Assembly: GCA_963576565.1 (NCBI GenBank)
Contig: OY755038.1
Location: forward strand, 175,117,287 to 175,181,286
DNA: 64,000 nt
From: Aspidapion aeneum
Taxonomy: Eukaryota; Arthropoda; Insecta; Coleoptera; Brentidae
Reading direction: 5' to 3'
The notes below the pieces were generated by a model. The model was not told where the DNA came from. It ran no database searches and was given only the letters and a program-made list of their open reading frames with translations. The translations under genes and the position numbers were made by a program. Positions 53,504 through 62,477 of this stretch are shown here, one piece after another (the stretch's first letter is position 1; every line of letters begins with the position of its first letter).

Positions 53504-54008
53504 ATGATTGAAAATAATAGTATTAATAAAGTGTGGGATGAGATCTCTGCGTCACCAGTTATTACAGAGGACTTTATTGGATGGTTTTGTGACCATGTGA
53601 ACTGGGAAGTAATTTGTCGCAAACAAAGATTATCTGATATGTTTATGGCGACCTATATTAATAAGATGCATTGGCCCAATGTGTCTAGATATCAAAATTT
53701 AAGCGAAGCTTTTATGCATATGTTTAAAAGCGAACTCTATTGGCCTTTTCTTTGTCGTTATCAACGGATGTCTGAAAATTTTATAAGAGAAAATGAATGG
53801 CGCATCGACTAAGAATACTTATTAAAGTATCAAACACATCTCTCTCCAGAGTTTTTTGAAGAGATGCGTCAAAAACATATTAAACCCGAAGAGGGGAGAA
53901 TTTATGAAGAGGAGCAAATGGAAGAGTCAACTAATATTCGAAATGAGAAGAAACAGTTAAATGGTACTTCAAAGCTGTATAATAACCCATCAAATTTTAG
54001 AATATGAT
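53504..54008 (+). pseudogene. LSxxFI-repeat protein with in-frame stop
   Basis: From ATG 53,504 the protein has repeats of about 25 aa: VITEDFIGWFCDHVNWEVIC, RLSDMFMATYINKMHWPNVS, NLSEAFMHMFKSELYWPFLC and RMSENFI. These resemble the LSEDFI-W-I repeats of large DNA viruses and some bacteria. A TAA at 53,810-53,812 interrupts, but the same frame continues with HLSPEFFEEMRQKHIKPEEG to 54,008, including another repeat. This argues for a premature stop. The function of such repeats is unclear; a protein-binding surface is likely. Confidence 0.65.
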
Positions 54009-54158
54009 CAATGGGTGGCTCATTTTAGTTATTTAGTAACTGCTATAATTAGAGGATGGTTGTTCCCATTAAATATGTATTCTAAATGTAATTATATTTT
54101 AAGAAAATTAGTAAATAAAATACACCAATAAGTTTTATATGTTTTTCTTTATTTAGTA

Positions 54159-55094
54159 CTAAGCAACATTACTTTTATCTATCCAGCTATTATGTTTGTT
54201 ATCAAATCCTAACCACTTTACAAACACCTTATTTTTGGCACGTTTTAAAACTTTTTCTACTAAATATATATCAGGATATTTTACTTTTTGTAGCTGAAGC
54301 TCATAGAATCCTCCCTTAATTTCAGTTTTGCTAGCATCCTCCAATAGGTATGTTACTGGGTTGGTGAGCTGAATTTTCTTAACTGTAAAAATTTCAGTGG
54401 ACCAATTCGGCATATATTTTTTATCAAACACACCTCGTATTTTTGAAATGGGAACATAGTCACCAACCTTGTATTTTGGTTTAAATGTCATCTTTATATG
54501 GTTATAAACCGTTTTGAGCAGTAGTTTTTCATGTCTTTTTCGCACTTCTGAGGGTTTCATCTCTATAGTTTGATGTTTCCGATTGTTATAAATTCGAACA
54601 ATTTTCGGAAGTATATCATACCATTTGTAAGATCCTTGATAGTTAAATTCCTTCCACATTAGGTTTTTAAGGGTTCGGTTTACCCTCTCAACAATTTGAG
54701 CCTTTTTTTCACTAAATGAACTATAGTGTTTGACATTGTATCTTTTCAACAGTTTTGCCATAGTCGAATTGTAAAACTCTTTCCCATGATCGGTTTGAAG
54801 ATGAAGTGGCACCTGTTCCTTAAACACTTTTTCCATCGCTTTCGACACTTCTTCCCCAGTTTTGTTTTTTAATGGAAAGGCCCAAACATATTTTGAGAAA
54901 CAATTAATAACCACTAAAATGTATTTAAAACCTTTGTTTTCGTTTGCGTACGGTATCATCTCCACAAGATCTGCTTGAAATAGATCATTTAGTGATTTCA
55001 CAATCACTCTACGCCGTAAAAAATTAATTCTAGCCGGTTTGTGTATTTCACTAACTACTTCTCGTTTAACATCTGTAATAAAATTATTAACCAT
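54159..55094 (-). CDS. Retroviral-type integrase with chromodomain
   Basis: 311 aa, intact from ATG 55,094, whose first 8 bp overlap the end of the DUF8207-like gene. The core triad is LFQADLVEM (D), LQTDHGKEFYN (D) and QIVERVNRTLKNL (E), with 33 residues between the last two, as in Polinton integrases. An SH3-like part follows (YKVGDYVPISKIRGVF). The C-terminal chromodomain is YLVEKVLKRAKNKVFVKWLG and HNSWI. It inserts the viral genome into the chromosome. The chromodomain suggests targeting to methylated histone (known for gypsy chromoviruses; inference here). Confidence 0.93.
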   Translation of the reverse strand: MVNNFITDVKREVVSEIHKPARINFLRRRVIVKSLNDLFQADLVEMIPYANENKGFKYILVVINCFSKYVWAFPLKNKTGEEVSKAMEKVFKEQVPLHLQTDHGKEFYNSTMAKLLKRYNVKHYSSFSEKKAQIVERVNRTLKNLMWKEFNYQGSYKWYDILPKIVRIYNNRKHQTIEMKPSEVRKRHEKLLLKTVYNHIKMTFKPKYKVGDYVPISKIRGVFDKKYMPNWSTEIFTVKKIQLTNPVTYLLEDASKTEIKGGFYELQLQKVKYPDIYLVEKVLKRAKNKVFVKWLGFDNKHNSWIDKSNVA

Positions 55095-56316
55095 CTCTCT
55101 TCTCAATAATATTAGCTTCTTGAAGCTCCTCAACTATAGCATAGATTTCGTTTGTGTGACCTGTGTTGCCAGCTGTCTGAGATGCTAATAATAAACGTAA
55201 CCATTCTACAAGTTCACTGGGATTATCCCAGTACACGTACTCTATAGGACTATCGGAGTACTCCATCTCCTCCTCTAGATTTCCACCTTTATATATGTCA
55301 CTAAACAGTTTCTTAAATTTGGTTGAGTAGCTATCGGTGATCACATCTCCAGAGGCCTTATGATGTTTTCTGTTTGCATAGGTATGTTCAGTGATGTCTC
55401 TAAAGGCGTCTGCATCATCTTGGGTATACTTTGTAGGCATATTTTTTCGAAAGAGTAATTTGTACAAACCGTGTGTACCTTTATAGCGTTTACCTCTTAT
55501 AATTAAATCAGCTCCATCAAAATCAATTTTCGAATCACCAATATAAAAATTGTCAATATCATCTCGCCTTACACGAAACTTGGAAAAATAATTTTGTGGA
55601 TTAGAAGGTACTGTGGATGGATCATCTAAAAATTCTTTAATATAGCTTGCAAGTGAAGGATGAAACTGACTGTAGTAATCATTCTCGGATTTATTCATCA
55701 AGTCTCTAAGTCGTCCGTTTTCAAACTCTTCTTGCTTTCTGGCCTCATTCTATGTAAAGTTCTCTGCTGCATCTTTTAACACTGCTTTTCTCAAAAAGTA
55801 ACTGCTTGTGGTGGGCTTATTTAGTTTTTGAGCACTTAAAGAAAAATTTAATTTTCGTTTAGCTCTCTTTTCGGTTGTCGGTGTTGTAGGATTTGGATTT
55901 CGAGGAGTTGACTGGAATAAGTCTTGCATGTAAACACTTGGTTCATGCATCTGATTTTCATCTTCTTCTGCTCTGTTATTATCAAAATTCTTATGAAAAA
56001 GCGATGAAGTTTGCAGATCTTCAAGTTCTTCCTGTTTTTCTTGTTGTTGTTGTTTTTCGTTTTCTTGCTTGATTTTTTGAGGAGTTGTCAATCTGGGAGA
56101 TAATGAAGGTCTATTGACCAGTTTCGGAGGCTTTTTATCGGTTAAACTAGATTCAATATTTTCCAAGTGTTTTGTAATGGGTTGAAATAGGTTAGCCTGT
56201 AAAATCTGACCCTGTTTTAACAAATTTAATTTCTCACGTATTATTTTTCTTTTAGAAATTTATTTTTTCTTTAAGTTTTTTTCACCACTAACCATTTTTA
56301 TGTTTTCTTCTAACAT
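55087..56316 (-). pseudogene. DUF8207-like protein of adintovirus type
   Basis: One frame of 410 codons from ATG 56,316, with stops at 56,262-56,260 and 55,752-55,750. The N-terminal half is low complexity and coiled (ENEKQQQQEKQEELEDLQ, NPNPTTPTTEKRAKRKL). The C-terminal half has FRVRRDDIDNFYIGDSKIDF, DLIIRGKRYKGTHGLYKLLF and YTQDDADAFRDITEHT, the GTxGLYxLL/Y-T-x-D pattern I associate with DUF8207 in arthropod viral elements. Its role is unknown. It is immediately upstream of, and overlapping, the integrase, so the two are probably co-expressed. Confidence 0.75.
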
Positions 56317-56383
56317 TTTTATCTATGTTATCTCTACAGGTGCGTTATAACTATTAACACTAAGAAGTATTTGAATCTAAAGG

Positions 56384-56389
56384 TATATA
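56384..56389 (-). promoter_or_regulatory. TATA box
   Basis: ACTTTATATACC on the minus strand, about 70 bp upstream of ATG 56,316. Confidence 0.5.
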
Positions 56390-56415
56390 AAGTTATCAAA
56401 ACGATACCGATATCT

Positions 56416-57036
56416 TCATTTATCAATATCACAATCTTTAAAAATTGTCAAAAAATCATACGGTTTTTTCCAGCAGTATGCACACATCTTTTGAAATTCA
56501 TCAAATGTCATATCAGTGCCAATATGGTTGGTGTATATATGTTTTACATTTAGTAAATCTTGTTTGAATAAAATTAAAACGTTGGCATTGTCTCTTATTA
56601 AATGTTTAGGTATTTTTGCATATGTTTGAGAGAGATAGAAACTGTCAATATTATTATGTCGACCCATACTAAAGTAGTCACGCATTACATCTTGTTTATT
56701 GCAGGCTACGTCATCAAATATAAAAATGGAAAACGGATTTGCTTCTGATGAAGGAATTATATTTTCACCAATGTTGTAAGCATAGTACCCTATTTCTTTA
56801 ATGGGTTTTAATAGATTCTCTAAATATAAATACTTTGGCTGGTATAGACTTTTTGAATACACATACACATTTTTAAACTTTAAACCGTTTGAATGTTCCA
56901 AAAGGCTGAATATAAGGTTGGTTTTTCCACAGTTTGATGGGCCCACGATAAGACATCTAATAGATGATGGAAACAGGAAACCATGTCTTGATGTAGTACT
57001 TGCATTAATATCATGGTTTTTAACTTCTAAACGCAC
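56416..57036 (-). CDS. FtsK/HerA-type genome packaging ATPase (A32-like)
   Basis: 206 aa. Walker A is IVGPSNCGKTNLIFSL (about residues 31-46), and Walker B is FSIFIFDDVAC (about 103-113). The sensor-like SFYLSQTYAKIPKHLIRDNA follows, as in A32-like packaging ATPases of Polintons and adintoviruses. It would pump DNA into the capsid. No ATG lies between the upstream stop (about 57,080) and the Walker A motif; the frame opens with a GTG at 57,036. The start has therefore probably been lost, or initiation is non-AUG. Confidence 0.9.
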   Translation of the reverse strand: MRLEVKNHDINASTTSRHGFLFPSSIRCLIVGPSNCGKTNLIFSLLEHSNGLKFKNVYVYSKSLYQPKYLYLENLLKPIKEIGYYAYNIGENIIPSSEANPFSIFIFDDVACNKQDVMRDYFSMGRHNNIDSFYLSQTYAKIPKHLIRDNANVLILFKQDLLNVKHIYTNHIGTDMTFDEFQKMCAYCWKKPYDFLTIFKDCDIDK

Positions 57037-57107
57037 TTTTTGTTTAACAATCTTTTTAATTTTCTATAGAAATATTATGTCAACTTAGCACTGTTGAATT
57101 GGTAATG

Positions 57108-57116
57108 TATAAAAAA
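57108..57116 (+). promoter_or_regulatory. TATA box between ATPase and PLA2 gene
   Basis: TATAAAAAA, 52-60 bp before the ATG at 57,168, in the divergent gap between the two gene blocks. Confidence 0.55.
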
Positions 57117-57167
57117 AGTAAAGACTCTGCTTTTTATTTAGTCTTAAGTGAAACGCTATGAAGTACT

Positions 57168-58021
57168 ATGTTAGTTCAAATGTTAAAGAGCAAGTTAAAC
57201 AGTGCTATAAATAATCTGCCCTTTGAAATGCATATTCCAGGGTTTTCTTATTGTGGACCTGGGACTAAGCTAGAGAAACGTTTAGCCAGAGGGGATAAAG
57301 GTATTAACCAGCTTGATAGGGCATGCAAAGATCATGACATTTCCTATTCAACTAATATGGAGTTGACCGTCATGAGGCAGATAAAGTTTTAATGAGAAAA
57401 GCTTTAGAACGGATGCGAGCAACGGATTCAGGCTTGTATGAAAAACTCTGGTGTGGCTGCTGCTATGGGTACCAAGCTAAAACTAGGGATGGGTATGATA
57501 AATAATGTATCAAAAACTGATCAAGTGCCACGTTTAAAGGCAGTGCGTCAGTGCCTAAATATGATTCAACGTGGGATAAAGATGACAAAAAATTATTTAG
57601 GCTCTCTTGAAACTCTAGAGGGTCAAATTAAAAATCCATCACAAACAACGAGAAAATCGTCATCATCCAAACCAAGAAAACCACGGTTAAAAAAAGTAAA
57701 AAAGATAAACCTGAAACAGAAGCTATGGAAACTAATTCACCCCCTTTACATAAAGAACCAACATTGTTAAGAGTCAAAAGAAAGAGAAAGTTAAGCGACT
57801 CGGTGGATATTCCTTTTAAATTACCAAAATTTTTAAAAGTCAAAAGAAAGAGAAAGTTAAGCGATTCGGTTGATGTTCCCTTTAAATTACCAAAAACCGA
57901 CACAACTGCTGTTTTGAGTGAAGGACCATTGGAGCAGAAGTCACTAAAGCGGAGACTAAGCATTGATGGTGAAGAAAATGACAATATGCATAGCAACATT
58001 AAAAAACCAAAAGTTATATAA
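57168..58021 (+). pseudogene. PLA2-domain capsid-associated protein, frameshifted
   Basis: From ATG 57,168 the protein reads through a parvovirus-like phospholipase A2 core: FSYCGPGTKLEKRLARGD (calcium loop) and LDRACKDHDISYS (catalytic HD). The frame then breaks near 57,370, continuing as DRHEADKVLMRKALERMRAT. It breaks again near 57,440 (GVAAAMGTKLKLGMG) and near 57,710. The tail is very basic and holds two tandem VKRKRKLSDSVD units separated by PFKLPK-type text. In parvoviruses and adintoviruses this domain is linked to membrane breach at entry; this copy is dead. Confidence 0.85.
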
Positions 58022-58102
58022 ATCTTAAACACCTTCAAACACACATATCAGTTGCTTTCATTCTTGTGTAAACTTTCAAGGTAGTAACATCATTCTTAAA
58101 AA

Positions 58103-58568
58103 ATGAGTAAAACGAGAAAATCAAGAAAACCCACAAAAAGTAGAAAAACATCAACTTTTAAAAGAAAGAGGGCACGAATTGTAAAGAAAAAAATCAAAAC
58201 ATTGAGTTTCAGTCAAGCAACAAAAAAGATAGATTAAACAAAGAAAACCACAAGACTTTGAAACTGCTCTCAAGACAGCGGAAAAAAACAAAGGAAAAGT
58301 ACGACCTGCACAAATAATAAAACTACCAAAAAAGGGTGGTTTTTTGCCTCTAATACCAATCATGGCGACTCTCTCTGCCCTTGGTGCTTTAGGGAGCGGC
58401 ACCGCAGGAATAGTGAAAGCCATTAATGCTGCTAAATCTCAAGAGGCTCAACGACATAACCAAATTATGGAGTCCATTGCTATGGGTAAAGGATTATTTC
58501 TCAAACCATACAAACTAGGAATGGGTCTTTTTTTACACAAAGGTGAATGTCAAAAAACAAAAACCTAA
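58103..58568 (+). pseudogene. Adenovirus pX/core-like basic protein, frameshifted
   Basis: ATG 58,103 opens a highly basic start (MSKTRKSRKPTKSRKTSTF, KRKRARIVKKKIKTLS) that stops at 58,237. In another frame the protein continues as KVRPAQIIKLPKKGGFLPLI and then a small-residue hydrophobic helix (TLSALGALGSGTAGIVKAIN). KKGGFLPLIP followed by such a helix is the mark of pX/mu-like core proteins of adenoviruses and adintoviruses. It probably binds packaged DNA. One frameshift near 58,232 separates the parts. Confidence 0.75.
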
Positions 58569-58957
58569 AGTTTTTCAAGAAAACTTTACCGATTTCACTA
58601 CCACAGCGAGCTCTTACAAATATTGACCTAAAAAAGTATACAAAGCTGTTAAAAATTAAACATTTTAGAGGTGTGTTTATGAGAGATGAACTACCCTCAA
58701 AGATACATAAATTTGAGTAGGGGATAATTAATTTTGATAGTAGCAGAGGATCAGGAAGTCATTGGACTTGTTATAAGAAAATTAAAAATAATGTACACTA
58801 TTGTGATAGTTTTGGTAATTTACGACCTCCTATAGAATCTGTAAGATACTTTAGTTCTAATGGTGACTCAAAAGTACTGTATAATTATAACCCCTACCAG
58901 ACTTATGATTCTGTAAATTGTGGACACTTGTGTTTTTTGTATTACTTTAAGGGTTAA
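58547..58957 (+). pseudogene. Adenain-like maturation protease, one stop
   Basis: ATG 58,547 lies inside the end of the pX-like frame. 136 codons are interrupted by TAG at 58,718-58,720 (codon 58). Catalytic features of adenovirus-type C5 proteases remain: GSGSHWTCY (His), HYCDSFGNLRPP (acidic residue), YNPYQTYDSVNCGHLCFLYY (oxyanion Gln and nucleophile Cys). At about 136 residues it is shorter than adenain (about 200) and lacks part of the C-terminus. It would cleave capsid precursors. The length may be normal for adintoviruses. Confidence 0.88.
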
Positions 58958-59018
58958 TAAAAAACGTCTACTAAACTACATGGTTTTTCATTTATTAGTG
59001 AACCGCTATATAGTAAAC

Positions 59019-59717
59019 ATGTCCTACAGCTTTACCTTATCCGGAAAATCATCACTCCTTTCAGCAAACATCTATCTACCTATAGTGCTAAACGAGCTTG
59101 AGCAATATGATTTGGGGCTCATTAATTTCGAAAGTTACATCTCAATACCGAATGTGGATAGTTCAAATAATTTATTTTGCTTTAATGGTGATAAAATTAT
59201 AAAAATACCTGAGGGGTCATATGAAATTAAGGACTTGAACGATTTCCTAAATAAATACTCAAAGCAAACTTTAAAGGAGGAACAATTTGAAATAAGTATA
59301 ACAGCTAACCATAATACCTTACAGTGTGAGGTTATATGCAATAAAAAGATTAATTTTGAAAAGGAAAATTCCATTGGAAGTTTACTAGGATTTGCAGGAA
59401 AAACTCTAGAGGCAGATAAAAAACATATATCTGAAAATCCGGTTGATATATTAAAAGTGAATGCTATATGTGTTGAGTGCAACTTGGTTATAAATTCTTA
59501 TAATAACGGAAAAGCAGTGCACATGTTACACATGTTTTACCCCTCTTCTCCTCCAGGTTATAAAATTATAGAAAGACCCTCAAATGTGATATATCTACCA
59601 ATCAGCACTCATTATATTGATGATATTTTACTTAAAATAACTGACCAGGATGGAAAACCCATCAACTTTCGTGGAGAAGTGGTCACGATTAGACTGCATC
59701 TAAAAAAATCCGTTTAA
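59019..59717 (+). CDS. Penton-like minor capsid protein
   Basis: 232 aa, intact. ATG 59,019 is preferred over the longer frame from 58,920 because MSYSFTLSGKSSLLSANIYL fits the family start. The pattern is mostly beta: YDLGLINFESYISIPNV, IKIPEGSYEIKDLNDFL, IGSLLGFAG and FRGEVVTIRLHLKK at the end. It sits just before the major capsid gene, as minor capsid genes do in adintoviruses. It would form the five-fold vertices. The call rests on position, length and motif memory. Confidence 0.78.
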   Translation: MSYSFTLSGKSSLLSANIYLPIVLNELEQYDLGLINFESYISIPNVDSSNNLFCFNGDKIIKIPEGSYEIKDLNDFLNKYSKQTLKEEQFEISITANHNTLQCEVICNKKINFEKENSIGSLLGFAGKTLEADKKHISENPVDILKVNAICVECNLVINSYNNGKAVHMLHMFYPSSPPGYKIIERPSNVIYLPISTHYIDDILLKITDQDGKPINFRGEVVTIRLHLKKSV

Positions 59718-59719
59718 AA

Positions 59720-59914
59720 ATGGTGTTTTTGTATAATCATAATACTTTTGGTATTCCTTATGAAGAAATTACCGCCTTAGAGGAAAGTAATAAAATATAT
59801 AAGAAGAAGATTAATAGTGTACCACCATTTAGTAATAAACAGCTAGTCAAAGAGCTAATACCTGAAAATAGAGCTTTTTTAGTATCTTTAGGATTTAAAC
59901 TAAAAGGACAATAA
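59720..59914 (+). CDS. Small conserved-position ORF between capsid genes
   Basis: 64 aa, ATG two bases after the penton stop. It reads YNHNTFGIPYEEITALEESN and ENRAFLVSLGFKLKG. No family recognised. Tight packing and an intact frame in an otherwise damaged region suggest a true gene, perhaps a capsid cement or assembly peptide (speculation). Confidence 0.55.
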   Translation: MVFLYNHNTFGIPYEEITALEESNKIYKKKINSVPPFSNKQLVKELIPENRAFLVSLGFKLKGQ

Positions 59915-60030
59915 CTACCATCATAGGCAAAAGACTTAAGAAATTTTGGTATAATTTAAAAGTACGTGTCAGTTGTGGTGTAAGAAGAATATTTTTTTCA
60001 GTGCGGTGTACTTTAAAGTGTTTTGAAAAA

Positions 60031-61251
60031 ATGAGTCGTAACATTCTACGAGTGGGTGAAAACGTGCTCTATGATAATTCGGTTGTGAGTTACCAACTAC
60101 ACACTCATCAACTATATGCTTCAACCACCTTAAACAACAATGATAAAATTCGAATTCCGATACAAACTTAAGACATCTATACCCTGCCTAGTCAAAGTGT
60201 TCTTTACCTTGAAGGAAAAGTACTGAAAGATGACAATACTGCCAGCACCAATGTGCACTTTGTAAACAATGGTTTAGCACATTTATTTGATGAAATTCGT
60301 TATGAGTTAGGAGGGGTGATTGTGAACCGTGTTAGAAATCCTGGGATTACATCAACAATGAAAGGTTACTGCTCATTCAAGGAAAGTGATGGTAACACCC
60401 TTCAAAATGCTGGTTGGACACTTAAAGAAAATCCACCTATATTAGATGGTTCCGGTAATTTCAATATATGTTTACGTCTGAAAGCCCTGGGGGTATTTGA
60501 GGACCATCACAAGATTATTTTAAATGTACGACAAGAACTTGTGTTGATTCGCAGCAATTCCAATTTAAACGCTTTAATTGAAACTGAGGATAAAAAAGAA
60601 AAATATAAGGTGGTGTTAAATAAAGTTCATTGGAAAATTCCACATGTTAGAGTGTCAGATGATCAAAAATTGCGCCTTTACAAGTATTTAGAGGGTAACA
60701 GAGATCTCAATATTAGTTTTAGAAGTTGGGAATTGCATGAGTATCCACAACTTCAAACTACAAATAATCACACATGGGCAGTGAAAACTTCAAATCAACT
60801 GGAGACACCGCGTTTCATTATTATTGGATTTCAGACAGATAGAAAAAACTTGTTTAGTAAAAATATGAGTCGCTTTGACCACCTGTCATTAACGAACCTA
60901 AAAGTTTATTTAAACTCTGAAGTTTTTCCATATGATAACTTAAATTTGGATTTTGATAACAATCAGTATGCTATTCTATATGAAATGTATGCCCAGTTTC
61001 AAAAATCCTATTATTACCACGATCAAAGCGAACCTTGCTTCCACCCGATAAACTTTAAAAATGATGCTCCACTGGTAGTTATCGACTGCTCTCGACAGAG
61101 TGAAGACGTGCTCAAAGGTGGTGCAGTTGACATTAGAATTGAGTTTGAAACGAAAAAAGCTGTACCTGATAAAACTATAGCCTACTGTTTAATATTGCAC
61201 GATCGACTTGTGAAATACAACCCTCTAACCAGTACCGTAAGGGTTGTTTAA
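60031..61251 (+). pseudogene. Major capsid protein, double jelly-roll (hexon-like), one stop
   Basis: 406 codons from ATG 60,031 with a single TAA at 60,169-60,171 (codon 47). After it the frame is open to 61,251. Recognisable segments: VLYLEGKVLKDD, FDEIRYELGGVIVNRVRNPG, MKGYCSFKESDGN, FNICLRLKALGVFEDHHKII, TPRFIIIGFQTDRK and FDHLSLTNLKVYLNSEVFPY. These match the adintovirus/Polinton capsid family. It builds the icosahedral shell. A shorter product from an ATG at 60,253 is theoretically possible but would lack the first strands. Confidence 0.9.
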
Positions 61252-61257
61252 AAAAAA

Positions 61258-61746
61258 ATGTTTATTTTGGATGTGCAAGGTTTCCTGTACAAAGACACTG
61301 AATTTATATGTAAGGAAATAGCTATATTAAACACCGATACTGATGAAATTCAGCACCATATCGTTAATTTACCAATGAAGTCCATCTGGTTACATCAAGA
61401 CTTTAAACGTCAAGCTGAATGGAATACAAACAAACTTCATGGTATAAATTGGGACACTTTTGATTTTAGTTATTTACCATTTGAAAACCTCGCTTTATTT
61501 ATTAAGGATTTAATTCAAAATGAAACTGTGTTTGTAAAAGGAAATGAAAAAAAAGTTTGGTTATGTAATTTAGTTAATAATAATGTTTTATATGACTTGG
61601 GATGTCCCAATATTAAAAAATTAAAAAACTATTGTAATGATAAGTTTTACTGTGAAATGCATAATAATAATTATTTAAATTGTGCTAGAGAAAATGTAAT
61701 TTTGTTAAATAGATGGTATATAAATAAAAAGCATATTCAGTTTTAA
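61258..61746 (+). CDS. Conserved viral-element protein, possible exonuclease-like fold
   Basis: 162 aa, intact, 6 bp after the capsid stop. It starts MFILDVQGFLYKDTEFICKE, then MKSIWLHQDFKRQAEWNTNK, LHGINWDTFDF, VFVKGNEKKVWLCNL and a cysteine/asparagine-rich end. I remember similar uncharacterised proteins in arthropod and cnidarian genomes. The D-x-Q-G-F plus K-E opening hints at an RNase H/DEDD-like exonuclease fold, which is a guess. Confidence 0.6.
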   Translation: MFILDVQGFLYKDTEFICKEIAILNTDTDEIQHHIVNLPMKSIWLHQDFKRQAEWNTNKLHGINWDTFDFSYLPFENLALFIKDLIQNETVFVKGNEKKVWLCNLVNNNVLYDLGCPNIKKLKNYCNDKFYCEMHNNNYLNCARENVILLNRWYINKKHIQF

Positions 61747-61825
61747 CCTTTTATTTATTTATTTATATTAGATTTATAAAACCACTACCTACTATTACTA
61801 AATTACACTACTATTCTTTAAATTT

Positions 61826-62410
61826 TTAGGTGAGTAAAACTGACATACTTAAATAGCTCAAACTTTGAGGTTGAAAAACAATTTTTGAATTATGTGTTCT
61901 TAAATTGTATTTGTTATATCTCGCTAATGTTGTTTTGTTCAACTTTATTGGTTCTGTTATATTAAATTTTAAAAAATGTAAATAAAAATGGGTTTTCAAG
62001 AAATGTAAATAAAATCCTACTTTGCAAACACCTAAATCAAAACGATTTAGAACACTAAATGTAAATTGTTCAGAATTTTGACATTTTACAGAAAATTCGT
62101 TAAGAAAAATTATATTTATATCAATAAAAAAACTGTCAGATTCACCTAGTTTTACTTTAACCCTATCATGGTTTGGAAAAAAAGGATATGGAGAATGTGG
62201 GTAACGAATTGGTAAACCAAAGCGGTTATTTCCTTCAACAAACAGATCGATATCTGTATATCGATCTGTTTGTTGAAAAAGATAGCTTGCAAACCCGCCA
62301 GCTATACAACACCTTTTCCCACTTTCATAATACACCATTTTCATTAAATTTTTTACTGTCTCTAAAATTTTATAGTCTTTGTAAGAAATGTTTTTGGGGG
62401 CATCTACCAT
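61826..62410 (-). CDS. Probable nucleotidyltransferase-fold protein
   Basis: 194 aa from ATG 62,410; the frame upstream to 62,446 lacks an ATG. GGFASYLFQQTDRYTDID gives the pol-beta-type signature GG-x13-DxD, and SFFIDINIIFLNEF supplies a plausible third acidic residue. A segment VLNRFDLGVCKVGF follows. It is convergent with the gene at 61,258. The DxD codons lie beside a perfect 19-bp inverted repeat. The C-terminal 50 residues contain a small duplication (HFLKTHFYLHFLKF). Substrate unknown; tRNA-like, protein-modifying or defence-type roles are all possible. Confidence 0.6.
   Translation of the reverse strand: MVDAPKNISYKDYKILETVKNLMKMVYYESGKRCCIAGGFASYLFQQTDRYTDIDLFVEGNNRFGLPIRYPHSPYPFFPNHDRVKVKLGESDSFFIDINIIFLNEFSVKCQNSEQFTFSVLNRFDLGVCKVGFYLHFLKTHFYLHFLKFNITEPIKLNKTTLARYNKYNLRTHNSKIVFQPQSLSYLSMSVLLT
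62234..62277. repeat. Perfect 19-bp palindrome inside the nucleotidyltransferase gene
   Basis: TTCAACAAACAGATCGATA (62,234-62,252), a 6-base spacer, then its exact reverse complement (62,259-62,277). It encodes the FQQTDRYTDIDLFVE segment on the minus strand. Confidence 0.95.
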
Positions 62411-62477
62411 TAAGAAGAAAATATTTTTAATGTCAGCTATACTCACCTAAAAAGAAATAAAGAATACTTAAAAATAC

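Noticed and set aside
58920..59018. Longer N-terminus for the penton-like protein
   Set aside because: The extension overlaps the protease frame and lacks family-like sequence; ATG 59,019 is the better start.
62173..62430. 85-aa plus-strand frame
   Set aside because: Shadow of the nucleotidyltransferase-like gene, open partly because of the 19-bp palindrome.
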